Shown here: in pieces, positions 52,535-62,820 of the stretch
How the letters are laid out: each line of letters begins with the position of its first letter
Numbering within the stretch: position 1 is the first letter of the stretch
NCBI GenBank assembly: GCA_017396945.1
Contig: JAFQKI010000017.1
Span: 91,967-155,966 of the forward strand
Reading direction: 5' to 3'
DNA from: Muribaculaceae bacterium
GTDB taxonomy: Bacteria; Bacteroidota; Bacteroidia; Bacteroidales; Muribaculaceae
DNA: 64,000 nucleotides
The notes under the pieces: model-generated
Seen by the model: the letters and a program-made list of their open reading frames with translations, nothing else
What the model was told of the DNA's origin: nothing
The model's database searches: none
Made by a program: the position numbers and the translations under genes

Positions 52535-54751
52535 ATGGAGCAGAAAAAACTTACCCCTGAGGAAGAAGAACAGATGGTGGAAGCCGCGTTTAACAACGTG
52601 CTTGAAGGTTACTTGGCAAGCAATCACCGCAAAAAAGTGGAGATTATCAAACGTGCATACGCATTTGCCAAAGAAGCCCACAAGGGAATACGCCGTCGCT
52701 CAGGAGAACCATATATATTGCATCCTATCGCAGTGGCTAAAATAGCCAGCCAAGAAATAGGGCTCGGCTCAACATCAATATGTGCCGCCCTGCTACATGA
52801 TGTGGTAGAAGACACCGACTACACCGAAGAGGATATAGCCCAACATTTTGGTAAAAAGATAGCCCAAATCGTGGGTGGTCTTACCAAAATATCAGGAGGG
52901 ATATTTGGAGACAAAGCTTCGGCACAAGCCGAGAACTTCCGCAAATTGCTGTTGACAATGTCGGAAGACATACGCGTGGTGCTATTAAAGATGGCCGACC
53001 GCTTACACAACATGCGCACACTCGGCTCGATGGCACCCAACAAGCAATACAAAATCGCCGGAGAGACTTTGTATATCTACGCTCCATTGGCTCACCGTCT
53101 CGGTCTATTTGCCATTAAAACCGAGCTTGAGGATTTGAGTTTTAAATATGAACACCCCGCAGCATATCAACGCATCAGTGAGCAAATAAAAGCATCGGAA
53201 GCTCGACGTTCAGCCGTTTATAACGATTTCTCGACTCCAATTGAGGATAAATTGCGCCAAATGGGGTTGAAGTTTGAGGCAAAAGCCCGACTCAAATCGG
53301 TATATTCGATTTGGAACAAAATGGAGACTAAGCATATCCCCTTTGAAGAAGTTTATGACCTATATGCGATGCGCATAATTTTTGATTGCGACGACCCGGC
53401 TTGCGAAAAATCACTTTGCTGGAACATCTACTCGGCAATCACCGACTTATACAAGCTACACCCCGACCGCACCCGCGACTGGATAAGCGTCCCGAAAGCC
53501 AATGGCTATCAAGCCCTACACTTAACGGTAATGGGACCTGACGGCAACTGGATTGAGGTACAAATACGAAGTCGCCGCATGGACGAGATTGCGGAAAAAG
53601 GGTTTGCGGCACACTGGAAATATAAAATCGGCGAGGGTGACGAGGAGTCAGAACTCAATGTGTGGTTGCGCACGATTAAGGATATTCTCGACAACCCGGA
53701 GCCAAGCGCAATCGATTTCCTCGACACGTTGAAACTAAACCTGTTCTCATCGGAGATTGTAGTATTCACTCCAAAAGGTGAATTGTTAACATTGCCAACA
53801 GGAGCAACCGTACTCGACGTTGCTTTTGAGCTTCACTCGCAATTGGGCATGAAATGTATCGCTGGAAAAGTCAACCACAAACTTGTACCACTATCACACA
53901 AGCTAAAAAGTGGAGACCAAGTAGAGGTTTTGACATCTCAGTCGCAAAAGCCTCAACCCGAATGGGTCAACTTCCTCGCAACGGCAAAGGCAAAAAACCG
54001 ATTGCGTGCGGCTCTGCGCAAGCAACAACATCCTATTATAGAACGTGGCAAAACGATTTTTGAGGAATTTCTCAAAAAACACAATATCAAGGACAGCAAC
54101 GAGATTTTGACTAAAATCGTGGGGTATTACCACCTTTCCAACCGAGAGGAATTATACCTAAACCTTGGCAATAATGAGATTGAATTAAGTGACAATCTTA
54201 TAAAAAACAATGCTCAATCTCAATCAATTTTATCCAAAATTTTCCGTCGTAAACCTCAGGCCAAAGAGAAAACCGAAGAACCGGAAAAAGCCAAGAAAAT
54301 AAACACCAAGGAGACATACGTGTTGCACTATGACGATAACGGCGCCAATTTCAAGTTTGCAGGATGTTGTTGTCCGATCCCCGGCGACGATGTTATGGGA
54401 TATATCAATGACGATAATGAGGTAGAGGTTCACGCATTGAACTGCCCACGTGCGCAAGTACTCAAAGCCAGCTATGGTCCGCGCATCGTCTCTACCCGAT
54501 GGGAAGTTGTCACTCAAAAATTTCTTGCCACAATACATATCGAAGGGATTGACCGATTTGGCATTTTGCAAGAATTAATCCAAATGATTTCGACCAACTT
54601 GGCAATTGACATACGCCGACTGAACATTGAAGCAAAAAAAGAGGTTTTCCAATGCGATCTGTCGGTGCGCGTCGAAGACACCAAAGTGGTTACCGACCTA
54701 TGTAACAAAGTAAAGAAAATCAATGGCGTGAAACTCGCCAGCCGAATATAA
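52535..54751 (+). CDS. rel: Bifunctional (p)ppGpp synthetase/hydrolase (RelA/SpoT family)
   Basis: Rel controls the stringent response by making and degrading (p)ppGpp. The 738-residue protein has an HD hydrolase domain (about 50-200; HPIAVAKIA and LLHDVVEDTDY), the synthetase domain (RLKSVYSIWNKM, YDLYAMRIIFD, and YQALHLTVMGPDG with EVQIRSRRMDEIAEKG), a TGS domain (VFTPKGELLTLPTGATVLD), a Cys-rich conserved region (AGCCCPIPGDDVMGY) and a C-terminal ACT domain. Both active sites look intact, so it is predicted to be bifunctional. A pgpH-like gene follows after 21 bases. Confidence 0.96.
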   Translation: MEQKKLTPEEEEQMVEAAFNNVLEGYLASNHRKKVEIIKRAYAFAKEAHKGIRRRSGEPYILHPIAVAKIASQEIGLGSTSICAALLHDVVEDTDYTEEDIAQHFGKKIAQIVGGLTKISGGIFGDKASAQAENFRKLLLTMSEDIRVVLLKMADRLHNMRTLGSMAPNKQYKIAGETLYIYAPLAHRLGLFAIKTELEDLSFKYEHPAAYQRISEQIKASEARRSAVYNDFSTPIEDKLRQMGLKFEAKARLKSVYSIWNKMETKHIPFEEVYDLYAMRIIFDCDDPACEKSLCWNIYSAITDLYKLHPDRTRDWISVPKANGYQALHLTVMGPDGNWIEVQIRSRRMDEIAEKGFAAHWKYKIGEGDEESELNVWLRTIKDILDNPEPSAIDFLDTLKLNLFSSEIVVFTPKGELLTLPTGATVLDVAFELHSQLGMKCIAGKVNHKLVPLSHKLKSGDQVEVLTSQSQKPQPEWVNFLATAKAKNRLRAALRKQQHPIIERGKTIFEEFLKKHNIKDSNEILTKIVGYYHLSNREELYLNLGNNEIELSDNLIKNNAQSQSILSKIFRRKPQAKEKTEEPEKAKKINTKETYVLHYDDNGANFKFAGCCCPIPGDDVMGYINDDNEVEVHALNCPRAQVLKASYGPRIVSTRWEVVTQKFLATIHIEGIDRFGILQELIQMISTNLAIDIRRLNIEAKKEVFQCDLSVRVEDTKVVTDLCNKVKKINGVKLASRI

Positions 54752-54772
54752 TACACAAATAACAAAACGACT

Positions 54773-56833
54773 ATGAAACTTTTCTCAAAATATAGGATTA
54801 TAAGATTGCTGATATTTTTGATTTCGGCAGGAGCCATCATATACCTATTGCCTCGCGATAGTTATGAAAAATTATCATATCAGGAAGGTGAAGTGTGGCG
54901 ATATGACGACTTAATAGCGCCCACCGACATCACAATCTACCATGACTCGGCAACAGTCGCCCAAAAGATGGATTCGATAAACAAAGAATTTAGCAATTAT
55001 TATAGCTATAATGAGCAAATATTCCGCACATTAGATAGCACATTAACAAAATCAAACGCAAGTTATGGGCTACAAGCCGAATTACGTTCAATTTTCAGAG
55101 ATTTCTACACCCTGAATACCAACAACAGAAACGTAATCAAAGGCGTGGTCTCTGACTCGGTTTATCAATTAATAACCGCTAAGAAATTACCTTATATCAA
55201 AGTAAACTTGCAAAACACAAATTCTCATGAATTAATTTCCACATCAGAGTTTACATCTCCCCTATTAATTATCAAACGCATAAACGACACGTTCCCCGAT
55301 TCAACATCACAAAGTGTCATCACCCAATTAAATCTACCAACTTTAATCATCCCAAACTTTACTCAAGACAAGGAGCAAATACAAAAGTTATTGGAACGTG
55401 AGTATGCAACCGTAACTTGTGGCATCGGCTTGATTTCCAAAGGAGAAATTATTATCAAAAATGGAGAGATTGTAACAGCACAAAAAGCGAGAATACTCAA
55501 AGATTATGAAATCACATTGGAACGCGAGCGCCAGAAGGCTCAACCACCTGTTATGCTCATCCTCATCGGACAGATACTTTATGTTGTAATACTTCTTGCA
55601 TCGCTCTACATGTATCTTTCATTATTTAACCGCTCAATGTTTGACCGATTGAAAACATTGTTGTTTATAATGACATTTATTATCGGCTTCTTTGTTGTCG
55701 CCTATTTTGCGTCAGAATTCATATTTAATGGGTTATATTTAGTACCATTTGTCATAATTCCGATTTTAATAAAAGTGTTTTTTGATGCCCGTGTCGCACT
55801 CTTCTGTTTCATTATAGAATTATTGTTATGCGCGCAATTTGCCACCCATGCCTTTGATTTTATCTTCATTGAGTTATGTGGCGGACTTGCGGCAATGTTC
55901 TCATTGAAAGAGCTGTCACGACGCTCACAACTATTACAATCGGCTCTTTTTGTCGCCATTGCCTATTGCTTGGCATACATCTCTTACACCCTGCTTATTG
56001 AAGGCTCACTATCTGCCATCTCGATAAAACTTATCGGATTTTTCATCGCAAACGCACTGATGTCAAGTTTTGCCTACATCCTATTGTTCTTTGTTGAGAA
56101 GATATTCGGATATATCTCAAACGTGACACTTGTAGAATTATCGGATATAAATAATCCCCTATTACGCAAGCTATCGGAAGAGTGCCCCGGCACATTCCAA
56201 CACTCAATGGCAGTGAGCAATCTCGCTTCAGACGCAGCTCGTCGCATCGGAGCAAACGAATTGTTGATAAGAGCCGGCGCATTATATCACGACATCGGCA
56301 AAATTGACAACCCCGCTTTTTTCACCGAAAATCAACGTGGCGCCAATCCTCATAACGCTTTGGATCAACTTCAGAGCGCACAAATCATCATAGGTCACAT
56401 AACCGACGGATTACGTCGCGCCGACAAGGCTAAATTGCCTGCCGTGATTAAAGACTTTATCACCGAACATCATGGAGCCGGCAAAGCAAAATACTTCTAC
56501 CTCACATACTGCAAGGAACATCCCGATGATGAGGTTGACCCAACGCCATTTACCTATCCAGGTCCCAACCCTCGTTCAAAGGAAACATCAATACTGATGA
56601 TGGCCGACACTGTTGAAGCCGCATCACGCTCATTGCCTGAGCACACTCAGGAAGCGATTACCGAATTGGTTAACAAGTTGATCGATGGGCAAATCGCCGA
56701 TGGGTTGCACAACGACTCCCCTATCTCATTCAAAGATATACGAGTAATCAAAGAGGCATTCATTGAGCGACTTGCCACAATGTATCACTCGCGCATTTCC
56801 TACCCCGACGAGAAAAGACCGCAAAATGACTGA
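54773..56833 (+). CDS. 7TM-HD phosphohydrolase (PgpH-like, probable c-di-AMP phosphodiesterase)
   Basis: A 686-residue membrane protein with one N-terminal TM, a periplasmic 7TMR-HDED domain (about 40-255), seven TM helices (about 260-460) and a cytoplasmic HD domain (about 475-680). The HD motif is complete: HSMAVSNLA, ALYHDIGKID, NPHNALDQ and TEHHGAGKA. This layout is that of PgpH, which degrades c-di-AMP in Gram-positive bacteria. In Bacteroidota the substrate is assumed rather than shown here. It lies 21 bases after rel and overlaps the next gene by 8 bases. Confidence 0.88.
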   Translation: MKLFSKYRIIRLLIFLISAGAIIYLLPRDSYEKLSYQEGEVWRYDDLIAPTDITIYHDSATVAQKMDSINKEFSNYYSYNEQIFRTLDSTLTKSNASYGLQAELRSIFRDFYTLNTNNRNVIKGVVSDSVYQLITAKKLPYIKVNLQNTNSHELISTSEFTSPLLIIKRINDTFPDSTSQSVITQLNLPTLIIPNFTQDKEQIQKLLEREYATVTCGIGLISKGEIIIKNGEIVTAQKARILKDYEITLERERQKAQPPVMLILIGQILYVVILLASLYMYLSLFNRSMFDRLKTLLFIMTFIIGFFVVAYFASEFIFNGLYLVPFVIIPILIKVFFDARVALFCFIIELLLCAQFATHAFDFIFIELCGGLAAMFSLKELSRRSQLLQSALFVAIAYCLAYISYTLLIEGSLSAISIKLIGFFIANALMSSFAYILLFFVEKIFGYISNVTLVELSDINNPLLRKLSEECPGTFQHSMAVSNLASDAARRIGANELLIRAGALYHDIGKIDNPAFFTENQRGANPHNALDQLQSAQIIIGHITDGLRRADKAKLPAVIKDFITEHHGAGKAKYFYLTYCKEHPDDEVDPTPFTYPGPNPRSKETSILMMADTVEAASRSLPEHTQEAITELVNKLIDGQIADGLHNDSPISFKDIRVIKEAFIERLATMYHSRISYPDEKRPQND

Positions 56834-57572
56834 TATACCCAACCTTAGCCTTGAGGAGCGCAACAGATATACTCGCCAATTATCCCTCCCAGAAATAGGC
56901 GAGCATGGGCAAATTAAGCTAAAAAATGGGAAAGTGCTCATTGTGGGTGCAGGCGGCTTAGGCAGTCCGATAGCATTATATCTTGCAGCTGCCGGCATCG
57001 GACATATCGGATTGGTTGACGGCGACAACGTGAACACATCCAATCTTCAGCGCCAGATTATACATTTTACCGACGACCTCAATCGCCCAAAGGTATTATC
57101 TGCCCAAGAGAAATTAATGCGTCTTAACCCCAACATTGAGGTTACACCTCACTATAAGATGCTAAGCGATAAAAACGCATCTAAAATCATATCACGCTAT
57201 GATTTCATTATTGACGCGACCGATAGTCTTAGCACAAAATTTCTCATTAACGACGTGTGCGTGTCTGAAGACAAAGCATTTTCTTATGGTGGAATAAATG
57301 GTTTCCAAGGCGCAACCATGACCCATATCAAAGGTAGCGCATGCCTACGTTGTCTATTTGAAAACCTCCCCGATGAAGAGCCAATCATAGGACCAATAGG
57401 AGCAATCGCGGGTATAATCGGTTCAATTCAAGCATTAGAAGCAATCAAATTCATAACCGACACCGGCAACCTCCTTACCAACTCGCTACTCACAGTAGAT
57501 AGCCTGACAATGGAACTTAATCGATTTGGTATATCCAAGCACACCAACTGCACAAGTTGCCACGATAAATAA
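56826..57572 (+). CDS. ThiF/MoeB/HesA family adenylyltransferase
   Basis: A 248-residue E1-like enzyme that adenylates the C-terminus of a ubiquitin-like sulfur carrier, for thiamine or molybdopterin synthesis. It has the nucleotide motif IVGAGGLGSP, NLQRQIIHF with the ATP-contacting Arg, DATDSLSTKF, and two zinc-binding pairs, CLRC and CTSC. The start at 56826 (MTDIPNLSLEERNRY) is typical. It overlaps the pgpH-like stop by 8 bases. No sulfur carrier gene is nearby, so its pathway is uncertain. Confidence 0.9.
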   Translation: MTDIPNLSLEERNRYTRQLSLPEIGEHGQIKLKNGKVLIVGAGGLGSPIALYLAAAGIGHIGLVDGDNVNTSNLQRQIIHFTDDLNRPKVLSAQEKLMRLNPNIEVTPHYKMLSDKNASKIISRYDFIIDATDSLSTKFLINDVCVSEDKAFSYGGINGFQGATMTHIKGSACLRCLFENLPDEEPIIGPIGAIAGIIGSIQALEAIKFITDTGNLLTNSLLTVDSLTMELNRFGISKHTNCTSCHDK

Positions 57573-57608
57573 TGCAATAAACCACCACTTATCAACGTTT
57601 AATTATAG

Positions 57609-60600
57609 ATGAAGTGTCGCTTATTAAAACAGTTTGTGATTTTCGCCATTGTCACATTGTCGATGGGGGTTATAACATCGTGTAGTCCAAAGAAAAACAC
57701 AGCTGCATCACGACGCTATCAAGCATTCATCACCCGATATAACATCTACTACAACGGCGAGACACATTTTGATGAGACATTAGACGCATTAGAAAAAGGA
57801 TACCAAGATGACTATAGCCGATTGCTATACATGCATCCGGTAGAAGCCTATATCGACCCAAAAGCACCACAACCATCAGGCAACTTTGACCGCTCGATAG
57901 AAAAGGCACAAAAAGCCATCCAACTTCGCTCAATAACCGCCCGCCCAAAGAAAAAATCGGGACGTGGAAACGACCCCGCCTACAAAGAGTGGATGAAACG
58001 CGAGGAGTATAATCCATTTCTCCACAACGCATGGATGATGATGGGGCGCAGCCAATACTACAACGGAGATTTCAGCGGAGCGGCAGCTACATTTCTATAT
58101 ACATCAAAACGCTTTAAATGGTTGCCTCAAACCGTTCTTGAAGCCAGGTTGTGGGAAGCCAACTGCTACTGCGCACTCGGCTGGATGTTTGAAGCAGAGA
58201 ATATCATCTCACGCATAAAAGAAACCGAGTTGACCAACAACACCCTAAAAGGATTGTATTATCATGTCTTTGCCAACTTCTATGTTAAAAACAACGACTA
58301 TGAAAAAGCGATACCCTATCTTATACAATCGATAGACTATGCCGACGGGTCACAAAAAACTCGTCAACAATTCTTATTGGGACAATTATATGCACTTACC
58401 GGGAGAAAAGCCGAGGCTTATGAAGCGTTCAAGAATGCCGGAAGCTCTTCAAGCGCGCCCTATCGCACCAAGTTCAATGCCCGCATCAAACAAAGCGAAG
58501 TTTATTCCGACACAGATATTGAGCCTGAAGTAAAAGCACTGCGTCGCATGACTCGTTATGACCGCAACAAAGAATATCTTGACCAAATATACTATGCGAT
58601 AGGTAATCTGTATCTCTCACGTCAAGATACAGCACACGCAATTGAGAATTATGAACTCGCAATTAAAAACAGCACACGCAATGGCATTGATAAAGCTATA
58701 TGTCAAATAACCCTTGGCGAATTATACTTCAGTCAACATCGTTATGACCTTGCACAACCTTGCTATGCCGAGGCCGTGCCTCAACTTCCTGAGACATATC
58801 CCAATTACCAAACACTCACTCGTCGCTCTGAAGTGCTTGACGAACTCGCCGTATATGCACAAAACGTGACACTTCAAGACTCATTGATTACACTCTCTCT
58901 AAAACCAATCAGAGAGCAAGAGATAATCATCGACGAAATCATACGACAATTAATCGAGAAAGAGAGAGAAGAAGCAGAGGAACTTGCCCGCGAAGAATAC
59001 CTCGCCGAGCAAGCCGCACAAGGGAATAATTTGCAAGGGAACTCAGCATCAACTCCCAATTCATTCACTCTCAACACCGATGACTCATGGTATTTCTACA
59101 ATACAGCGACAAAAAACGCGGGAAAAACCGACTTCCAAAAACGTTGGGGAAGCCGCAAACTTGAAGATGACTGGCGACGTCGCAACAAGTCATCATTCAG
59201 CATGAGCGACTTCGAGACCGGTGAAGAAGAGGGCGAAGACACAAGCGAAAACGTTGAAACACCCGAAGTTGAGAACGATAGCCTAACAAACGAGGAACGC
59301 GAGCAGGAAATCCGCGCTACCGATCCTCATAATCCCGAATACTACTTCAAGCAAATTCCTCAAACCGACGAGGAACGTGCCGTCGCTCACGACATCATTC
59401 AAGAAGGGTTGTATAACATGGGGCTAATACTCAAAGACAAATTGGAAGATTTTGAAGCCGCAACAAGTGAATTTGATCGTTTGTTGACAAAATATCCCGA
59501 CAACATCTATCGACTTGACACTTACTACAATCTGTATCTGATGTTTAAACGTCGCGGAGAAAATTCTATCGCAGAACGATATCGACAATATATCATTACC
59601 GAATTCCCCGACTCTCCTTACGGAATGGCAATGCGCGACACCAACTATTTTGAAAATCTCAAGCGCATGTATATCGAACAAGAAGAGCTATATGACCAAG
59701 CCTACACTGCATATCTCGAAAATCGCAATAAGGATGTTCACGCAGCCTACGAGTTTATGGTTGAAAAATATCCTCTCAGTGAGATTATGCCTAAATTCAT
59801 GTTCTTACACGCACTCGCCTATGTCACCGAGAACAAGCCCGATGAGTTTAACTCTACATTGAAATTATTGCTTGAACGTTATCCCGAGACCGACATCACA
59901 CCACTTGCCACATCATATCTGAAACAGATGGCTCAAGGTCGCAAACTACATAGCGGCTCATCAAACCTACGAGGTATGATTTGGGATACCCGCTTGTCAA
60001 ATGATAGCACAATTACCGCCACCGATAGTCTCGCGGAATTTAATCTCAACCCCGATGCTCCACAACTTCTCATATTCTCATTCTCAACCGACTCGGTGTC
60101 GTCTAACGCTTTGTTGTATGAAATAGCACGTCACAACTTCAACTCATTTGTTGTTAAAGACTTTGACCTTGAGCAAATGAACTTTGGACTCCTCGGATTG
60201 GTTATTGTTAAAGGATTTAATAACACCGATGAAGTCAACCATTATCGCCAAGTAATGTCAACAAATAACAACTTGACATTACCTGCACATGTGAGACCTA
60301 TCGTTATCAGTGTAGAGAATTTTGACATCCTATTGCGTGACGGTCGCTCATTTGAGGAGTACTTCAACTTTGTTGAGGAGAAAACTTACACCGACACCGA
60401 AGAGAGTGTGCTACCACCCGAGGAATTTGGTGAAAGTGAAGGCATTCCGACCGACTCGCCGGAAGAATACGAAGACGAAACATCTACACCCATTGAGGAA
60501 ACGATAATCGAGACTCCCGAAGTCATAGAACCCTCTACAGATGTTGACGACAATACCGAAGAGAAAACTCCAACAACTCCTGAGCCGGCAATAGAGGCTG

Positions 60601-60815
60601 CACCGGGAGAACCTATTGAGACTCCGGTAGCAGAACATGAGACAGAGACAGAGACAGAGACAGAAGCAGAGGTAGAAGCAGAACATGAGGCTCAACCTGA
60701 AACTGCTCCACATCCGACAACGCCGAACCCAACACCAACTCCGGAGAAGCCGGAGCTACCTGAATACCCAACAGGGTCAGAAGGAGATGACTCACTGTTT
60801 GAAGACGAAATTTGA
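57609..60815 (+). CDS. porW: TPR outer-membrane lipoprotein of the type IX secretion system (PorW/SprE)
   Basis: PorW (SprE in Flavobacterium) is an outer-membrane lipoprotein needed for T9SS function. The 1068-residue protein has a lipobox (VITSC, Cys at about 25), then SRRYQAFITRYNIYYNGE, characteristic of the family, and many TPR-like helices (about 120-420 and 570-780). A charged coiled segment EKEREEAEELAREE lies near 455. A C-terminal domain (about 800-920) is followed by an acidic Pro/Thr/Glu tail of about 130 residues, with an in-frame 6-bp tandem repeat at 60639-60686. The tail varies in family members. It lies 26 bases ahead of porX, a second T9SS gene, which supports the call. Confidence 0.85.
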   Translation: MKCRLLKQFVIFAIVTLSMGVITSCSPKKNTAASRRYQAFITRYNIYYNGETHFDETLDALEKGYQDDYSRLLYMHPVEAYIDPKAPQPSGNFDRSIEKAQKAIQLRSITARPKKKSGRGNDPAYKEWMKREEYNPFLHNAWMMMGRSQYYNGDFSGAAATFLYTSKRFKWLPQTVLEARLWEANCYCALGWMFEAENIISRIKETELTNNTLKGLYYHVFANFYVKNNDYEKAIPYLIQSIDYADGSQKTRQQFLLGQLYALTGRKAEAYEAFKNAGSSSSAPYRTKFNARIKQSEVYSDTDIEPEVKALRRMTRYDRNKEYLDQIYYAIGNLYLSRQDTAHAIENYELAIKNSTRNGIDKAICQITLGELYFSQHRYDLAQPCYAEAVPQLPETYPNYQTLTRRSEVLDELAVYAQNVTLQDSLITLSLKPIREQEIIIDEIIRQLIEKEREEAEELAREEYLAEQAAQGNNLQGNSASTPNSFTLNTDDSWYFYNTATKNAGKTDFQKRWGSRKLEDDWRRRNKSSFSMSDFETGEEEGEDTSENVETPEVENDSLTNEEREQEIRATDPHNPEYYFKQIPQTDEERAVAHDIIQEGLYNMGLILKDKLEDFEAATSEFDRLLTKYPDNIYRLDTYYNLYLMFKRRGENSIAERYRQYIITEFPDSPYGMAMRDTNYFENLKRMYIEQEELYDQAYTAYLENRNKDVHAAYEFMVEKYPLSEIMPKFMFLHALAYVTENKPDEFNSTLKLLLERYPETDITPLATSYLKQMAQGRKLHSGSSNLRGMIWDTRLSNDSTITATDSLAEFNLNPDAPQLLIFSFSTDSVSSNALLYEIARHNFNSFVVKDFDLEQMNFGLLGLVIVKGFNNTDEVNHYRQVMSTNNNLTLPAHVRPIVISVENFDILLRDGRSFEEYFNFVEEKTYTDTEESVLPPEEFGESEGIPTDSPEEYEDETSTPIEETIIETPEVIEPSTDVDDNTEEKTPTTPEPAIEAAPGEPIETPVAEHETETETETEAEVEAEHEAQPETAPHPTTPNPTPTPEKPELPEYPTGSEGDDSLFEDEI
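60639..60686 (+). repeat. Tandem hexanucleotide repeat in the porW tail
   Basis: Four exact copies of GAGACA (60639-60662) are followed by four degenerate units (GAAGCA, GAGGTA, GAAGCA, GAACAT). They encode alternating Glu-Thr and then Glu-Ala/Val/His. Unit changes would keep the frame. Confidence 0.85.
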
Positions 60816-60841
60816 TTTAGCAATCATTTAATCAACCCGCA

Positions 60842-62383
60842 ATGAATAATTTAACCATACTCTGGGCTGATGACGAAATAGACCTTTTAAAGCCCCATAT
60901 CTTGTTTCTGAAAAACAAAGGTTATAATATTGTCACGGTCAACAATGGTCGTGATGCCCTTGAGCTTGTCGAGAAACAGCATTTTGCGCTCATAATTCTT
61001 GACGAGAATATGCCGGGATTAACCGGGCTTGAGACGTTGTCGCGCATAAAGCAGATAAAGCCTCATGTCCCTGTAATCATGATTACCAAAAGTGAAGAGG
61101 AAAACATTATGGATCAAGCTGTCGGAAACAAAATTGCCGACTATCTCATAAAACCGGTTAATCCAAACCAAATACTCCTCTCCATAAAGAAAAATCTGCA
61201 TAGCGAACAACTTGTGTCGGAAAAAACCACTATTGACTACCAACAAGAGTTCTGTAAAATCACGACACTGATAAATGATTGTCGCACGATAGAAGACTGG
61301 TATGAGGTTTATGGCAAACTCGTGTTTTGGGAGCTTGAACTTGCCGCAACCGACAACAACATGGGCGAACTGCTCAAAATGCAAAAAACCGAAGCCAACT
61401 CAGCATTCAATAAGTTCATCAAAAAAAATTATGAGGATTGGGTGACATCAGATGAACATCCTGTGATGAGTCCCCAGATTTTCAAAAATCACGTATTTCC
61501 ATTGCTCGATAACAATGAGAAAGTATTTTTTATTCTTATCGATAACTTCCGTCTTGACCAATGGCGCACGGTGAAACCGCTACTAAGTGACTTTTTCACC
61601 TTTGAGGAAAACATGTATTGCTCGATTCTGCCTACTGCGACACAATATGCCCGCAATGCGATTTTCTCAGGATTGATGCCGATAAATATCGCACGCATGT
61701 ATCCTGACCTTTGGGTTGACGAGGATGAAGAAGAAGGCAAAAACCTCAATGAATCACCACTGATTGCAACAATGTTTGACCGCTATCGTCGCCGTTGCCG
61801 TTTCTCCTATAACAAAATCAATGATTCTGAAGCCGGAGAAAAACTGTTGCGTGAATTTGCCAATTTAGAAGTGAATGACCTCAACGTGATTGTCTTGAAC
61901 TTCATAGACATGCTATCTCACGCACGCACCGAGTCAAAGATGATACGAGAACTCGCTGCGACTAATGCCGCCTATCGCTCTTTGACCGAATCATGGTTCA
62001 AACACTCATCGGCATTGGAGCTATTCCGCAAAATCGCAGAAAAGGGATACAAAATCGTTCTTACAACCGACCACGGCACAATACGTGTTGACAACCCCAT
62101 AAAAGTTGTTGGCGACAAAAACACTAACACCAACTTGAGATATAAAGTCGGGAAGAACCTCAGCTACAACCCAAAACAGGTATATGAAATAAAGAAGCCC
62201 GAACGTTTCGGATTGCCATCACCAAATGTTTCCTCAACTTACATATTCTCGGCAAACCGCGACTTCTTTGCCTACCCCAACAACTACAACCATTATGTGC
62301 AGTATTACACCGACACATTCCAACATGGAGGTATCTCAATGGAAGAAATGCTTATCCCTATCATTACATTAACCGCCAAATAA
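60842..62383 (+). CDS. porX: Type IX secretion response regulator PorX (receiver plus PglZ domain)
   Basis: PorX regulates T9SS gene expression and secretion and, despite being called a response regulator, has no DNA-binding domain. The 513-residue protein has a receiver domain (about 1-125) with the acidic pair ADDE near residue 10, phospho-acceptor Asp54 in ILDENMPG, and Lys in LIKPVNP. A helical linker leads to a PglZ/alkaline phosphatase-fold domain (about 210-513) with DNFRLDQW (Asp234), PTATQYAR (Thr265/Thr267) and TTDHGT. Related PglZ domains hydrolyse oligonucleotides. The partner kinase PorY is not in the window. tsaE follows after 12 bases. Confidence 0.93.
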   Translation: MNNLTILWADDEIDLLKPHILFLKNKGYNIVTVNNGRDALELVEKQHFALIILDENMPGLTGLETLSRIKQIKPHVPVIMITKSEEENIMDQAVGNKIADYLIKPVNPNQILLSIKKNLHSEQLVSEKTTIDYQQEFCKITTLINDCRTIEDWYEVYGKLVFWELELAATDNNMGELLKMQKTEANSAFNKFIKKNYEDWVTSDEHPVMSPQIFKNHVFPLLDNNEKVFFILIDNFRLDQWRTVKPLLSDFFTFEENMYCSILPTATQYARNAIFSGLMPINIARMYPDLWVDEDEEEGKNLNESPLIATMFDRYRRRCRFSYNKINDSEAGEKLLREFANLEVNDLNVIVLNFIDMLSHARTESKMIRELAATNAAYRSLTESWFKHSSALELFRKIAEKGYKIVLTTDHGTIRVDNPIKVVGDKNTNTNLRYKVGKNLSYNPKQVYEIKKPERFGLPSPNVSSTYIFSANRDFFAYPNNYNHYVQYYTDTFQHGGISMEEMLIPIITLTAK

Positions 62384-62395
62384 CATTAACTCAAT

Positions 62396-62818
62396 ATGAA
62401 ATCAATCAAAATAACATCATTGGCCAATATCGATGACGCCGCAAAAGAATTTGTGGCAACAATGGGCGACGAAACCGTTTATGCTTTCTATGGCGAAATG
62501 GGAGCAGGCAAGACAACATTCATCAATGCTCTGTGTAAAGCACTTGGAGTGGAAGAAGACACAACAAACTCCCCCTCATTCTCCATCATAAACGAATATC
62601 GCTCCGACACTACAGCCGAGTTGATATATCACTTTGATTTATATCGTCTTGAAAACTTAGAAGAGGCATTTGATATAGGTGTAGAAGACTATTTCGACTC
62701 AGGAGCATTGTGTCTTCTCGAATGGCCTGAACGCGTTGAGGATATACTTCCCAACGACACGGTGAAAGTCGAAATCAAAATCAACGATGACGATTCTCGC
62801 GAACTCATCATATCTTGA
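62396..62818 (+). CDS. tsaE: tRNA threonylcarbamoyladenosine ATPase TsaE
   Basis: TsaE is the ATPase that drives the TsaBD complex in t6A modification of tRNA. The 140-residue protein has Walker A in [16 protein letters not shown] (about 31-46), switch sequence [27 protein letters not shown] with the family Asp-Leu-Tyr-Arg, and [11 protein letters not shown]. It ends 2 bases before the chosen birA start. Confidence 0.95.
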   Translation: MKSIKITSLANIDDAAKEFVATMGDETVYAFYGEMGAGKTTFINALCKALGVEEDTTNSPSFSIINEYRSDTTAELIYHFDLYRLENLEEAFDIGVEDYFDSGALCLLEWPERVEDILPNDTVKVEIKINDDDSRELIIS

Positions 62819-62820
62819 TA

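Noticed and set aside
62815..62820. TTG at 62815 as the birA start
   Set aside because: It overlaps the tsaE stop and only adds two residues; the ATG at 62821 gives the usual N-terminus.
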